In this document: positions 47,273-56,453 of the stretch, one piece after another
Layout of the letters: every line of letters starts with the position of its first letter
Position numbering within the stretch: position 1 is the stretch's first letter
Assembly: GCF_009828065.1 (NCBI RefSeq)
Contig: NZ_WTYK01000003.1
Location: 1-64,000 of the forward strand
From: Croceibacterium soli
GTDB lineage: Bacteria > Pseudomonadota > Alphaproteobacteria > Sphingomonadales > Sphingomonadaceae
Direction: 5' to 3'
DNA: 64,000 bases
Notes under the pieces: generated by a model
What the model was told of the DNA's origin: nothing
The model's input: only the letters and a program-made list of their open reading frames with translations
The model's database searches: none
Position numbers and translations under genes: made by a program

Positions 47273-48196
47273 CTACTTCGAAATTGATCCCCCGATATTG
47301 CGCTTCCGGATAATGTTTACGACACCCCCTACCGCGCCGCCACCGTAGATCCCACCGGCAGTTGAAGGTAGGACTTCGATCCTGTCGATTGCTGACAAAG
47401 GAACACCCGCCAAGTCGGATTGTAGCTGGCTAAAACCTCCGCCAAGCACCCTCGGAGCACGACGACCGTCTATGAGTATGAGTGTTTGGTTCGTACCAAG
47501 TCCCCGTAGAGACACCGCGCTTATTGTGTCAGTTCTGTCTGCACTTTGCGCCGATGTTGAACTTACGTAATTCATGGGTAGATTCTTGCGGATGAAGTCT
47601 TCTATGTTTGAGTAATTCGACCTTTGAATATCTTCTTGAGTGAACACGACATAAGGCTGGGGATCGTCCTCCGCCCTTCTAATATCGACGTTCTGAGAGC
47701 GAGATCCGACCACCAGGATCTCGGCAATGCCCTCCTGCCCCCCACGAACGGTATCGTCCCCATATGAGGACGCACTCCCACCCGCTGCGACCTCGGCGCC
47801 GCTATCGGCGCCTAATCCGTTTCCCTCCGCACTCCGCACTGTGATCGCGCCCGAACTGTCGATGCGGTGCACGAGCCCCGAACCGCGCAGCAGGCGGGTG
47901 AGGGCTTCTTCGAGGGTCATGGCTCCGCTGAGGGCCCGCGCGCGCTTGCCGCGGGTTAGGTCGGAGGGAAAGTAGATCTCGCGGTTGCCCTGGCGGGCGA
48001 GGTCGGTCAGCGCCTTGCCGAGATCTTGCGCCTGGACCTTGAAGGCCTGCTTCGGGCCCGTGTCCTGCCCCGAGCCCTGTCCCGAGCCCGCGTCCTGCGC
48101 CGCGGCCATGGCCGGCATGGCGATCGCGACGGCGGCCGAGGCCATCAGTGCGACGAAATTCCCCCTACGGTTTCCCCTGGTATGCTTGCGCGTCAT
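47273..48196 (-). CDS. TonB-dependent receptor, N-terminal STN and plug part (frameshifted)
   Basis: Signal peptide of about 34 residues, then an STN domain (residues 52-120: FKVQAQDLGKALTDLARQGN onward), then the start of a plug (YVVFTQEDIQRSNYSNIEDF, LRGLGTNQTLILIDGRR, GGGAVGGVVNIIRKR). The frame ends in ISK-stop. Adding one G to the G5 run (47289-47293 on the plus strand as C5) joins it to the barrel as INFEVGLDGTFRGG. STN domains signal to FecR. The GC-rich STN part is native-like, but the plug is not. Confidence 0.8.
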   Translation of the reverse strand: MTRKHTRGNRRGNFVALMASAAVAIAMPAMAAAQDAGSGQGSGQDTGPKQAFKVQAQDLGKALTDLARQGNREIYFPSDLTRGKRARALSGAMTLEEALTRLLRGSGLVHRIDSSGAITVRSAEGNGLGADSGAEVAAGGSASSYGDDTVRGGQEGIAEILVVGSRSQNVDIRRAEDDPQPYVVFTQEDIQRSNYSNIEDFIRKNLPMNYVSSTSAQSADRTDTISAVSLRGLGTNQTLILIDGRRAPRVLGGGFSQLQSDLAGVPLSAIDRIEVLPSTAGGIYGGGAVGGVVNIIRKRNIGGSISK

Positions 48197-48303
48197 GTTT
48201 CACGCCCCTCCCCCGAGCGTGAGGGGTTCGGCACACTCTGCCCACCCCTCGGCCTCAGGGACGGGCGAGAGTCACACAACCGCAAAAAAAGTGAAACGGA
48301 AAG

Positions 48304-49359
48304 TTAGCGCTCGGCCCTGAGCACGGCGGACCCGTCGGGGCGGGGCTCGACCGCGAGCGGGAAGACCTCGCTCATGGCGCGGGCGAAGCGCAGGGGATCG
48401 TTGGTCTTGAACACGCCGGTGACACGGTATTCGCCGACGGCGGGGTCGGCGAGGCGGATCGGCTTGTCGGTGTAGCGGTTGATCTCGGCGATCGCGTCGG
48501 CGAGCGTCTCGTCCTCGAACACCAGCAGCCCGCCGCGCCAGGCGGCGACCTGGCTGCTGTCGACCGCGCGCACGGTGGCCGGCCGCGCGGCGGCGGTGAG
48601 CAGACTCTCGCCGGCGCGCAAGGTCAGCTCGCGGACCGGGGCGCCGCTGTCCGGCGGCGGCGTCAGCGGGCGCACTTTGACCACGCCTTCGACCATCGAG
48701 ACCCGCACCTCGCGCCCGTGGAGCTTGACGTTGAAGGTCGTTCCCACGGCGGTGATCCGCTGGTCGCCGGCATAGACCGCGAACGGGATCGGCTGCCCTT
48801 CGGCCACCTCGAACAGGGCCTGGCCCCTGGTCAGCACGACCGCGCGCTCCTCGCCCGAATAGGCGACCCGGAGCTCGCTGTCGGTGTCGAGCGTGGCCAC
48901 GCTGCCGTCGGGCAGGAGCACGGCGGAGCGCTCGCCGACGCCGGTACGGTAGATGCCGTTGTCGACGGGGGCGGATTGGGCTTGCTGCGGGGCGCCGGGC
49001 GGGGCGAGGGGGCTCGCGGGCCGGTCGGTCGCGGTGCCGAACCAGAGCAGCACGCCGGCGAGGGCGGCGGCGAGACCGGTCAGCGCGGCGGCCGGCCAGT
49101 AGCGCGAGCGTTCCGGCGCCTTGGCCAGCGCCGCTTCGCGCAGGGCCATCAGCTCGGGCGCGGCGGCGTGGCTCTGGACGCTGTCGAGCGCCCACACGGC
49201 GTCGTCGAAGGCGCGGGTGTGCTCGGGGTGGGCGAGCCATGCGGAGAGCTTGCGCTCCTCCGCCTCGCTCAGCCCGCGCTCTGCGCGCAGGACCCAAGCG
49301 GCGGCGGTTTCCGACAGGGGCTCGGGGCTTCCGGAGCGTTTCAGGCGAAGCGGGCTCAT
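48304..49359 (-). CDS. fecR: FecR-family anti-sigma factor, transmembrane
   Basis: A 351-residue protein with a DUF4880 region at 15-55, a transmembrane segment at 88-107 (WPAAALTGLAAALAGVLLWF), a FecR domain at about 135-235 (VGERSAVLLPDGSVATLDTD), and a C-terminal STN-like DUF4974 domain at 276-345 that can pair with the receptor's STN. It passes the receptor signal to the sigma factor. Its ATG overlaps the sigma stop in ATGA; 107 bp separate it from the receptor. Confidence 0.9.
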   Translation of the reverse strand: MSPLRLKRSGSPEPLSETAAAWVLRAERGLSEAEERKLSAWLAHPEHTRAFDDAVWALDSVQSHAAAPELMALREAALAKAPERSRYWPAAALTGLAAALAGVLLWFGTATDRPASPLAPPGAPQQAQSAPVDNGIYRTGVGERSAVLLPDGSVATLDTDSELRVAYSGEERAVVLTRGQALFEVAEGQPIPFAVYAGDQRITAVGTTFNVKLHGREVRVSMVEGVVKVRPLTPPPDSGAPVRELTLRAGESLLTAAARPATVRAVDSSQVAAWRGGLLVFEDETLADAIAEINRYTDKPIRLADPAVGEYRVTGVFKTNDPLRFARAMSEVFPLAVEPRPDGSAVLRAER

Positions 49360-49958
49360 GTCACGCGCCCCCGCCGATCCGCCAGGCAGGCCGTGGCCCG
49401 GGTGATGGTCTGCTCCACAGTGCGCTTGGAGACGCCGAGCCGCACGGCGATTTCCGCGCGCGGCATGTTCTCGAGCCGGGCGAGGATGAAGATGGTCCGC
49501 ATCCGTTCGGGCATCTCGTTGAGCGCGGCGAGGATGCAGTCGAGCTCCTGCCGGCTGCCGAGCTGCCGCTCGGGCGAGAAATCCTGGGTGACCTGGACCT
49601 CCTCGACAAAGCCCGCTGCTGGGTTGTCGCTGCGCACTTTGTTACGGCGGAAGAGATCGCGGGCGACATTGGCGGCGGCGGTGAACAGGTAGTTCTCGAC
49701 GCTGTCGAGATCCTCGAGCGAGCCGTGGCGGGCCATGCGCAGGAACACGTCCTGCGAAAGGTCCTGGGCATCGCTGTGCTGGATTCCGCGCCGCATGAAG
49801 TAGCGCAGGAGCACCGACTGATATTTGCGAGTGAGATCATCGACGCTGACCGAGCCTCGTGAAGGGAATTCTGGATGCTGATCAACCAGAGCCAAAGCCT
49901 GAGCCACCTTCTCCGCATCGTTCAAGAGCAGGGACGCGCGAGACGGAGAGTACCACAT
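49356..49958 (-). CDS. fecI: FecI-like ECF RNA polymerase sigma factor
   Basis: A 200-residue ECF sigma factor. Region 2 includes YFMRRGIQHSDAQDLSQDVF and region 4 the helix-turn-helix NMPRAEIAVRLGVSKRTVEQ. It directs transcription of the receptor operon when FecR is released. Start is uncertain over the first 30 residues. It lies first in the sigma, fecR, receptor, peptidase operon, and 43 bp past the GNAT gene. Confidence 0.9.
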   Translation of the reverse strand: MWYSPSRASLLLNDAEKVAQALALVDQHPEFPSRGSVSVDDLTRKYQSVLLRYFMRRGIQHSDAQDLSQDVFLRMARHGSLEDLDSVENYLFTAAANVARDLFRRNKVRSDNPAAGFVEEVQVTQDFSPERQLGSRQELDCILAALNEMPERMRTIFILARLENMPRAEIAVRLGVSKRTVEQTITRATACLADRRGRVT

Positions 49959-50000
49959 CTATTCGGCCGAGGCGCCTGGAGCTTGGCGGTCGGCGACTCC

Positions 50001-50510
50001 TCAGAATTCGAGGCGCCAGATCTCGCTGACCCAGCGCGATCCGAACTGCTCGACCACCTCGGCCTCGACAGGGCGAAAGCCGGCGCTTGCGTAGAGTCGA
50101 CGTGCGCCGGTGAGCTCGGCGTTGGTCCACAGGACCATGCGCTTGTAACCCCTTCGGCGGGCGTGGCCGACGCATCGCTCCACGAGCAGGCGGCCGACGC
50201 CGCGCCCACGGGCACTCTCGTCGACGATCAGGAGCCTTAGCTGGGCTTCCTCGTCGGATCGGCGGCACATCGCGATGCAGCCGGCCGGGCGGCCGGCGAT
50301 CTCGGCGATCCAGCCGCGCTCGTCCTCACTGTCGGGCCGCAGCAGGAACTCGTCGCAGATTGCCGCAACCACGGCGCGGAAATCCTCGCCCCAGCCGAAC
50401 AGGTCGCTGTAGAGCGCGCCGTGGCGGTCGACGACCCAGTCGCGGTCCTCCGGCGTCATCCGGCGCAGCGCCGCGGCGTGGACGGGATTCTGGGAGGCGG
50501 CCTCGGTCAT
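50001..50510 (-). CDS. GNAT-family N-acetyltransferase
   Basis: A 169-residue GNAT protein: LRLLIVDESARGRGVGRLLV contains the acetyl-CoA pyrophosphate loop (R-x-x-G-V-G), and NAELTGARRLYASAGFRPVE is motif B. The N-terminal third (MTPEDRDWVVDRHGALYSDL) resembles the MarR-fused acetyltransferases. Substrate unknown. Follows the TonB receptor gene at 50595 after about 85 bp. Confidence 0.85.
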   Translation of the reverse strand: MTEAASQNPVHAAALRRMTPEDRDWVVDRHGALYSDLFGWGEDFRAVVAAICDEFLLRPDSEDERGWIAEIAGRPAGCIAMCRRSDEEAQLRLLIVDESARGRGVGRLLVERCVGHARRRGYKRMVLWTNAELTGARRLYASAGFRPVEAEVVEQFGSRWVSEIWRLEF

Positions 50511-50594
50511 GGAGCCGGTGATGCCACGCGGCGGTGTTTGTCCGCAACCGTGGGGGAGGGGCGGCATGGCGCAAGCCAGCCGCCCCGTCGCCGA

Positions 50595-53048
50595 TCAGAA
50601 CGACTTGCGCACCGTCACGCCCACAGTGCGGGGCTGGCCGATGTTGTAGGCCAGCCGTCCGCGCCCGCCACGCTCCCGGTCGAGCGAGAGCAGGGCGTTC
50701 TCGTCGAGCAGGTTGTTGACGTAGAGCGATGCCTCGAGCCCGTTGTCCCAGCCGAGACCGACCGAGAGGTTGATTAGCTGGTAATCGGGCAGCTTCAGCG
50801 ATCCGAAATCGGCGGTCGTGGTGCCGTCCGCGCGGGTCCGGGGATCGAAGTGGATGAAGTTGAAGGTGCTTGCGCCCGGCTCTTGGTCGCTCGCCTGGGT
50901 GTAGCGGCTGCCGACGTGCTGGAAGGTGGCATTGGCGAACCATTCGCCGAAGCTGGTCGGCTGGGTGTAAGCAGCCGTTGCGGCGACCTGGAACTTCGGC
51001 ACGGTCGGCAGGCGGTTGCCTTCCCGGATGCCGGCGATCACCGCGCCGCCGGCGCTGGTCACCGTGCTGTCGAACTCGGCCTCGATCAGGCTGCCGGCCA
51101 TCGACAATTCGAAGCCCGGCGCCACTTCGGCGCCGAGTTCCACTTCCACGCCCTTGGTGTGCGCGGACGGTACGTTGAACACGATCCGGCTGGAGCAGCT
51201 GCCCGCATCGGCCGTGACCTGCAGGTTGGAGATGTCGGTGTAGAAGGCGGCCGCGTTGAGCGTGATGATATCGCCGAAGTACTTCACGCCGGCTTCGTAG
51301 TTCCACAGAGTCTCGTCGTCGTAGGTCGGCCGGTTGCCGTAAGTCTGCGCGTCCGGACCGTTGGCTCCGCCCTGGCACAGCGGGATGTTGAGCGGATCGT
51401 TCACGCCGCCGAGGCGGAAGCCCTTCGATGCCTGGACGTTGAACGACATGTCGGGAGTCGGCTCGTACGAGAGGATGAGCCGCGGCGAGAAGCCGCTCGA
51501 CGAGGTGGAATCACCGATCCGCGTGTCGCCGTTGGCGAACACGCCGCCCGAGATGAAGTCGCGGCTTTCCTTGAAGTCGTAGTAGCGGCCGCCGGCGGTG
51601 ACGGTCAGCTGGCCGAAGTCATAGCTCGCTTCGCCGAAGACCGCCTTCTGCTCGATGTCGTAAGGTATGTCGGCGGAATAAGGGTTGTCTGGCGGGGCGA
51701 CGCCATTCGCCGCTCCGGCTGAGACCCCTGCACCGAGAGCCGCGTCGACGAAAGCATCGTAGCCGGGCGTGGGCAGGCGCTGCTCGTAGATGCGCTTCGT
51801 GTCGGAATAGAACCCGCCGAGCACCCACTGGAAGGGGCTGTCGTTGTTCGAGGCCAGGCGGACTTCCTGGGCCCACTGCTCCAGCTCGGTCGTGTCACGC
51901 AAGTTCGAGGGCAGCAGGACCGCCGCCGGATCGACGCCCGCCCCGAGCAGCGGGGTCACGGTAACCGATCCGCTGAGAGCGCTGGCATCGCGGCTGACCA
52001 GGATGTTGCGGTCCATGTAGCTGGTGATGGAGGTGAGCTGGATCGCGCCGAGGCCGACCTCGATCGCCAGATCCGCCAGCAGCGTTTCGTCGCGGAAGCC
52101 TTCCTTCAGCAGCAGGTACTGCTCGCGCTCCGCAAAGGTCTCCGGGGTGCTGTTGAACCGGTTGTAGTAGAGATTGTAGGCGTCCTGCCGGTTGAACCCG
52201 TCGGTCCTGATCTCCTGGTAGACCACCCGCGGGGTGATCTGGATGTCGGCGGTAGGCTCGAACAGCACCGACACGCGGCCCCCTATGCGGCTGCCGTCGT
52301 TGATGTTCTCCTCCGCGGCCGGGCCGATCGCGTCGACGAAGCCGGCGTATTTGGTGCCGTAGCCGACGATACGGACAGCGGCGTTGTCGCCCATCGGCAG
52401 GTTGATCGCGCCCTTGAGGTGATAGCCGAGATCATCCTCGTCCAGCATATTCACGTTGGCTTCGACCTGGCCTTCCACGGTATCGAGGCGCGGCTGGTTG
52501 GTGATGTAGCGCAGCGTACCGCCGACGGAGCCGGAGCCGAACAGCGTTCCTTGCGGGCCGCGCAAGGTTTCCACGCGGTTGAGGTCGAAAAGATCGAAGT
52601 CGGGCGTGAACAGCGAGAGCGAGATCACCGACTCATCGAGATAGACGCCGACCTGTTCCTTCACGCCTGGCTGGTCGCGGACGATCTGCCCCGCCGAAAC
52701 GCCGCGTACGGAGACCTGGCTCTGTCCCGGCCCGAGGTTCTGCACCGTAAGGCCGGCGACGTTGCGCGACAGGTCCTCGATCGTATTCGCGCCGGACCGC
52801 TGGATGTCTTCCTGCGTCTGGGCGTTGATCGAGAAGGGTACGTCGACGATCGCGGTAGCCCGCTTGGTCGCGGTCACGATGATTTCGCTGTTGTTCGATC
52901 GGCCGCTGACGTTCGCATCGACCTGCCCGTCCTGCACATCCTGCGCGTCTTGCGCAGAGGCAGGCAACGCTATGAGCGCACCAGCGGCACACCCGACGAG
53001 GAGCCCCCGCAGCAAATGCCATCGGGCGTACGTTCCAGACCTAGCCAT
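50595..53048 (-). CDS. TonB-dependent receptor, 817 aa
   Basis: Signal peptide MARSGTYARWHLLRGLLVGC to PASAQ; TonB box-like EIIVTATKRATAIVDVPFSI; plug with VETLRGPQGTLFGSGSVGGT; a barrel ending in RTVGVTVRKSF with terminal Phe. No STN domain, so it does not signal through the FecIR above. Base composition is native. Substrate is unknown. ATG 53048 gives the signal peptide; the open frame further upstream overlaps the tRNA region and is shadow. Confidence 0.93.
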   Translation of the reverse strand: MARSGTYARWHLLRGLLVGCAAGALIALPASAQDAQDVQDGQVDANVSGRSNNSEIIVTATKRATAIVDVPFSINAQTQEDIQRSGANTIEDLSRNVAGLTVQNLGPGQSQVSVRGVSAGQIVRDQPGVKEQVGVYLDESVISLSLFTPDFDLFDLNRVETLRGPQGTLFGSGSVGGTLRYITNQPRLDTVEGQVEANVNMLDEDDLGYHLKGAINLPMGDNAAVRIVGYGTKYAGFVDAIGPAAEENINDGSRIGGRVSVLFEPTADIQITPRVVYQEIRTDGFNRQDAYNLYYNRFNSTPETFAEREQYLLLKEGFRDETLLADLAIEVGLGAIQLTSITSYMDRNILVSRDASALSGSVTVTPLLGAGVDPAAVLLPSNLRDTTELEQWAQEVRLASNNDSPFQWVLGGFYSDTKRIYEQRLPTPGYDAFVDAALGAGVSAGAANGVAPPDNPYSADIPYDIEQKAVFGEASYDFGQLTVTAGGRYYDFKESRDFISGGVFANGDTRIGDSTSSSGFSPRLILSYEPTPDMSFNVQASKGFRLGGVNDPLNIPLCQGGANGPDAQTYGNRPTYDDETLWNYEAGVKYFGDIITLNAAAFYTDISNLQVTADAGSCSSRIVFNVPSAHTKGVEVELGAEVAPGFELSMAGSLIEAEFDSTVTSAGGAVIAGIREGNRLPTVPKFQVAATAAYTQPTSFGEWFANATFQHVGSRYTQASDQEPGASTFNFIHFDPRTRADGTTTADFGSLKLPDYQLINLSVGLGWDNGLEASLYVNNLLDENALLSLDRERGGRGRLAYNIGQPRTVGVTVRKSF

Positions 53049-53261
53049 CCCTACTCTCCCATAGAGGCCGTTTGCCGGCCTTCGCGGGGAGATTGTTTCA
53101 AACGGAACGGCTTTACAATTCAAAAGCCTGAGCCGGTCGAAGCGCGGCGACGACATGTGGCCGTGACGACACAGTAGCGAAGCCTTCCGCGACGGCGATT
53201 CGGCGGCCCCTGCCGGGATGAAGATCCTCAGGTTCGGGTCGATCTCAAGGGGGGAAACCAC

Positions 53262-53338
53262 TGGTCGGGACGACAGGATTCGAACCTGCGACCCCCACAC
53301 CCCCAGTGTGATGCGCTACCAGGCTGCGCTACGTCCCG
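53262..53338 (-). tRNA. tRNA-Pro (GGG)
   Basis: A 77-nt cloverleaf with encoded CCA: acceptor CGGGACG pairs with CGTCCCG; the anticodon arm is TCACA-CTGGGGG-TGTGG with anticodon GGG; T loop TTCGAAT. It reads CCC codons. It is upstream of the TonB receptor gene and may be an integration landmark, though no integrase is present. Confidence 0.94.
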
Positions 53339-53505
53339 ATCCAGTGGAGGGGCGCCTATAGGCCCGAGCCGGGAGCAAGGCAAGCGCGGCTGATTGCCAG
53401 TACAAACCTTTGCTGCTAGGCGCGGCGCACTTGGCGGGAGGGGGCCGTAAAGCCTTGCCCGCTGTCGACCGTAACGGACATTCTCCTTACCGATAGGCCA
53501 CCACG

Positions 53506-53826
53506 ATGCTTGACCTTCTCTCCGCCGCCGCCTCCCAGGGAGCCGCGCCGGGCTGGACCGGATTCCTGCCGATCATCGGCATGATCGCCATCTTCTGGTT
53601 CCTGATCATCCGCCCGCAGATGCGCCAGCAGAAGGCGCACCGGGAGAAGATCGCAGCCATCAAGAAGGGCGATCAGGTGGTCACCGCCGGCGGCCTCGTC
53701 GGCAAAGTCACCAAGGTGGACGACAACTACGCCGAGATCGAGATCGCCCAGGGCGTCCGCGTGAAGGCGGTCCGGGCCACGATCGGCGACATCATCCAGC
53801 CCGGCGGCAAGCCGGCCAACGACTGA
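53506..53826 (+). CDS. yajC: Preprotein translocase subunit YajC
   Basis: A 106-residue membrane protein. One transmembrane helix (FLPIIGMIAIFWFLIIRPQ) with the YajC-specific RPQMRQQKAHREK follows; then a small cytoplasmic domain KKGDQVVTAGGLVGKV. It is in the SecDF-YajC complex that assists protein export. It is followed by secD after 25 bp. Confidence 0.96.
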   Translation: MLDLLSAAASQGAAPGWTGFLPIIGMIAIFWFLIIRPQMRQQKAHREKIAAIKKGDQVVTAGGLVGKVTKVDDNYAEIEIAQGVRVKAVRATIGDIIQPGGKPAND

Positions 53827-53851
53827 CAGCAGGCAGGGTAGACGACCGGAC

Positions 53852-55456
53852 ATGCTCGATTTTCCCCGCTGGAAGCGCATCTGGCTCTGGGTGCTGACGC
53901 TGGCCGCCGTGGCGGCCGCGATCCCTTCGCTGGTGCTGCACAACGGCGGGCGCTGGCCCGCGCAGTTGCCGGACCCCGTGGTCAACCTGGGGCTGGACCT
54001 TGCCGGCGGCAGCCGCATCCTGCTCGAAGCCGATCCGCGCCAGGTCGCGCAGCAGCGGCTGGAAACGATGGAGGAGGGGGTTCGTGACGCCCTGCGCCAG
54101 GCCGAGCCGCGCATCCGCATCGGGGAGATGTCCAGCGCCGGCGGCCGTCTGTCCTTCATGCTCGACGATCCGTCGCAAGTCGATGCCGCGCGCGATCTGA
54201 TCGAACCGCTCACCACCGGCGCCGGTCTTTCCGGCCAGCGCGACTGGACGATCGAGGTGCTCGACGGCACCCGCTTCGTCCTCACGCAGACCCAGGCCGG
54301 CCTGGCCGTCGCGGTGGACCAGGCGATGGACAGCGCCAAGGACGTGATCGACCGCCGCGTCGACGCGCTCGGCACGCGCGAGCCGACTATCATCCGCGAA
54401 GGCGAGACCCGCATCTCGGTCGAAGTGCCGGGCCTCGACGATCCGGAGGCGCTCAAGGAGCTGCTCGGCCAGACCGCCAATCTCGAATTCAAGCTGGTCG
54501 ACCAGACCGCACTGCCGGCCGACGTGGCGCAAGGCATCGCCCCGCCGGGCAGCGAGATCGTGCCCTATGCCGAAGGCACGGACTTCGCCGGCACCTCGAT
54601 CGCGGTGAAGCGCCTCGGCGGCATTCGCGGTGACTCGCTGACCAACGCGCAGCAGAGCTTCGATCCGCAGACCAACGAGCCGGTGGTGAACATCACCTTC
54701 GACCCGGTCGGCGGGCGCCGCTTCGCCCAGCTGACCAGCGAGAACGTCGGCAAGCCGTTCGCCATCATCCTCGACGGCAAAGTGCTTTCCGCGCCGAACA
54801 TCAACGAGCCGATCTTCGGCGGCACGGCGCAGATTTCCGGCAACTTCACGACCGAGACCGCGAACCAGCTGGCGATCTCCCTGCGGTCCGGCGCGCTGCC
54901 GGTCGATCTGACGGTGATCCAGCAGGGCACCGTCGGCCCGGAGCTCGGCGCGGACTCGATCCGCAAGGGCGTGATCGCAATGCTGGTTGGCGCGCTGGCC
55001 GTGATCGTGCTGATGACGGTGACCTATGGCCGCTTCGGCATCTATGCGAACATCGCGCTGGTCATCAACGTGCTGATGCTGGTCGGCATCATGTCGCTGA
55101 TGAACAGCACTCTGACGCTGCCCGGCCTAGCCGGTTTCGTGCTGACGATTGGCGCCGCGGTGGACGCCAACGTGCTGATTTACGAGCGCATACGCGAGGA
55201 GCGGAAGAAGGGCCGGCGGGTGATCGCGGCGGTCGAGAACGGCTACAAGGAAGCGAGCCGGGCGATCTACGACGCCAACGTCACCAACTTCATCGCCGGC
55301 GTGCTGCTGTTCCTGTTCGGCTCCGGCCCGGTGCGGGGCTTCGCCATCGTGCTGATCATCGGGCTGTTCACCAGCGTCTTCACCGGCGTTACGCTGACCC
55401 GCATGTGGGTCGCCGGCTACCTGCGGCGCGCGCGCCCCACCGACCTGCATATTTGA
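53852..55456 (+). CDS. secD: Protein translocase subunit SecD
   Basis: A 534-residue integral membrane protein. First TM starts WLWVLTLAAVAAAIPSLVLH; D1-D4 periplasmic region has LGLDLAGGSRILLEAD; TM part has LPGLAGFVLTIGAAVDANVL with Asp and YERIREERKKGRR. It uses the proton-motive force to pull proteins to the periplasm. Next is secF 10 bp later. Confidence 0.97.
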   Translation: MLDFPRWKRIWLWVLTLAAVAAAIPSLVLHNGGRWPAQLPDPVVNLGLDLAGGSRILLEADPRQVAQQRLETMEEGVRDALRQAEPRIRIGEMSSAGGRLSFMLDDPSQVDAARDLIEPLTTGAGLSGQRDWTIEVLDGTRFVLTQTQAGLAVAVDQAMDSAKDVIDRRVDALGTREPTIIREGETRISVEVPGLDDPEALKELLGQTANLEFKLVDQTALPADVAQGIAPPGSEIVPYAEGTDFAGTSIAVKRLGGIRGDSLTNAQQSFDPQTNEPVVNITFDPVGGRRFAQLTSENVGKPFAIILDGKVLSAPNINEPIFGGTAQISGNFTTETANQLAISLRSGALPVDLTVIQQGTVGPELGADSIRKGVIAMLVGALAVIVLMTVTYGRFGIYANIALVINVLMLVGIMSLMNSTLTLPGLAGFVLTIGAAVDANVLIYERIREERKKGRRVIAAVENGYKEASRAIYDANVTNFIAGVLLFLFGSGPVRGFAIVLIIGLFTSVFTGVTLTRMWVAGYLRRARPTDLHI

Positions 55457-55466
55457 GGGACCCGCC

Positions 55467-56444
55467 ATGCGATTGCTCAAGCTTGTCCCGGACAACACCA
55501 ACATCCACTTCCTTAAGTGGAGGATCCCGTTCTACGTCGTCAGCCTGCTGCTGATCGCGGCCAGCATCACGCTGGTGTTCACCAAAGGGCTCAACCTCGG
55601 CGTCGACTTCGTCGGCGGCCAGCAGATCCAGGTGACTTTCACCGAGCGGAACGAGGCGCCGATGGCCGAACTGCGCGAGCGGATCGGCGCGCTCGGCTAT
55701 GGCGAGCCGGTGATCCAGAGCACCGACGCAGCCAACGCGGTCAACATCCGCTATCGCATGCCGCCGGAAGTGCAGGACGATCCGGCAGCCTCCGAGGCGA
55801 TGACCAGCGAGGTGATCACCACGATCACCGACAACTTCGCCGACGCGCGGATCGACGATCTGAGCGCCGTTTCGGGGAAAGTGTCGGAAGAGCTGTTCTC
55901 GACCGCCATGTACGCGCTGCTGTTCGCGATGATCGCCATCTCGATCTACATCTGGGTGCGCTTCGAATGGCAGTTCGGCGTCGGCGCGCTGTTCGCGCTG
56001 TTCCACGACGTCGTGCTGACGGTCGGCATGTTCGCGCTGTTCCAGTTCGAATTCGATCTCAAGATCATCGCCGCGATCCTCACCATCATCGGCTATTCGC
56101 TGAACGACACGATCGTCATCTACGACCGTATCCGCGAAAACCTGAAGAAGTACCGCAAGATGCCGGTGCCCGAGCTGCTCGACCTGTCGGTCAACGAGAC
56201 GCTGTCGCGCACGGTCATGACGTCCGTCACGCTGCTCGCCGTGCTGGTGGCGCTGCTGCTGCTGGGACCCGCCAGCCTGTTCGGCTTCACCGCGGCGATC
56301 ACGCTGGGCATCTTCGTCGGCACCTACAGCTCGGTCTACATGGCTGCGCCGATCCTGATCTGGCTCGGCGTAACCTCCGACAGCTTCGTGCCCACGGAAA
56401 GCGCCGCCGACCGGCAGGAACGCGTCGCCAAGGGCGAGGCCTGA
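55467..56444 (+). CDS. secF: Protein translocase subunit SecF
   Basis: A 325-residue partner of SecD: TKGLNLGVDFVGGQQIQVTF, IIAAILTIIGYSLNDTIVIY with the conserved Asp, then RIRENLKKYRKM and LSRTVMTSVT. Six TM helices. The yajC-secD-secF order is standard. Its stop is 10 bp before the convergent glycosyltransferase stop. Confidence 0.97.
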   Translation: MRLLKLVPDNTNIHFLKWRIPFYVVSLLLIAASITLVFTKGLNLGVDFVGGQQIQVTFTERNEAPMAELRERIGALGYGEPVIQSTDAANAVNIRYRMPPEVQDDPAASEAMTSEVITTITDNFADARIDDLSAVSGKVSEELFSTAMYALLFAMIAISIYIWVRFEWQFGVGALFALFHDVVLTVGMFALFQFEFDLKIIAAILTIIGYSLNDTIVIYDRIRENLKKYRKMPVPELLDLSVNETLSRTVMTSVTLLAVLVALLLLGPASLFGFTAAITLGIFVGTYSSVYMAAPILIWLGVTSDSFVPTESAADRQERVAKGEA

Positions 56445-56453
56445 GCCGAGGGG

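Noticed and set aside
52419-53177. Plus-strand open frame opposite the second TonB receptor start
   Set aside because: It overlaps the receptor signal peptide and plug in antisense and lacks a domain.
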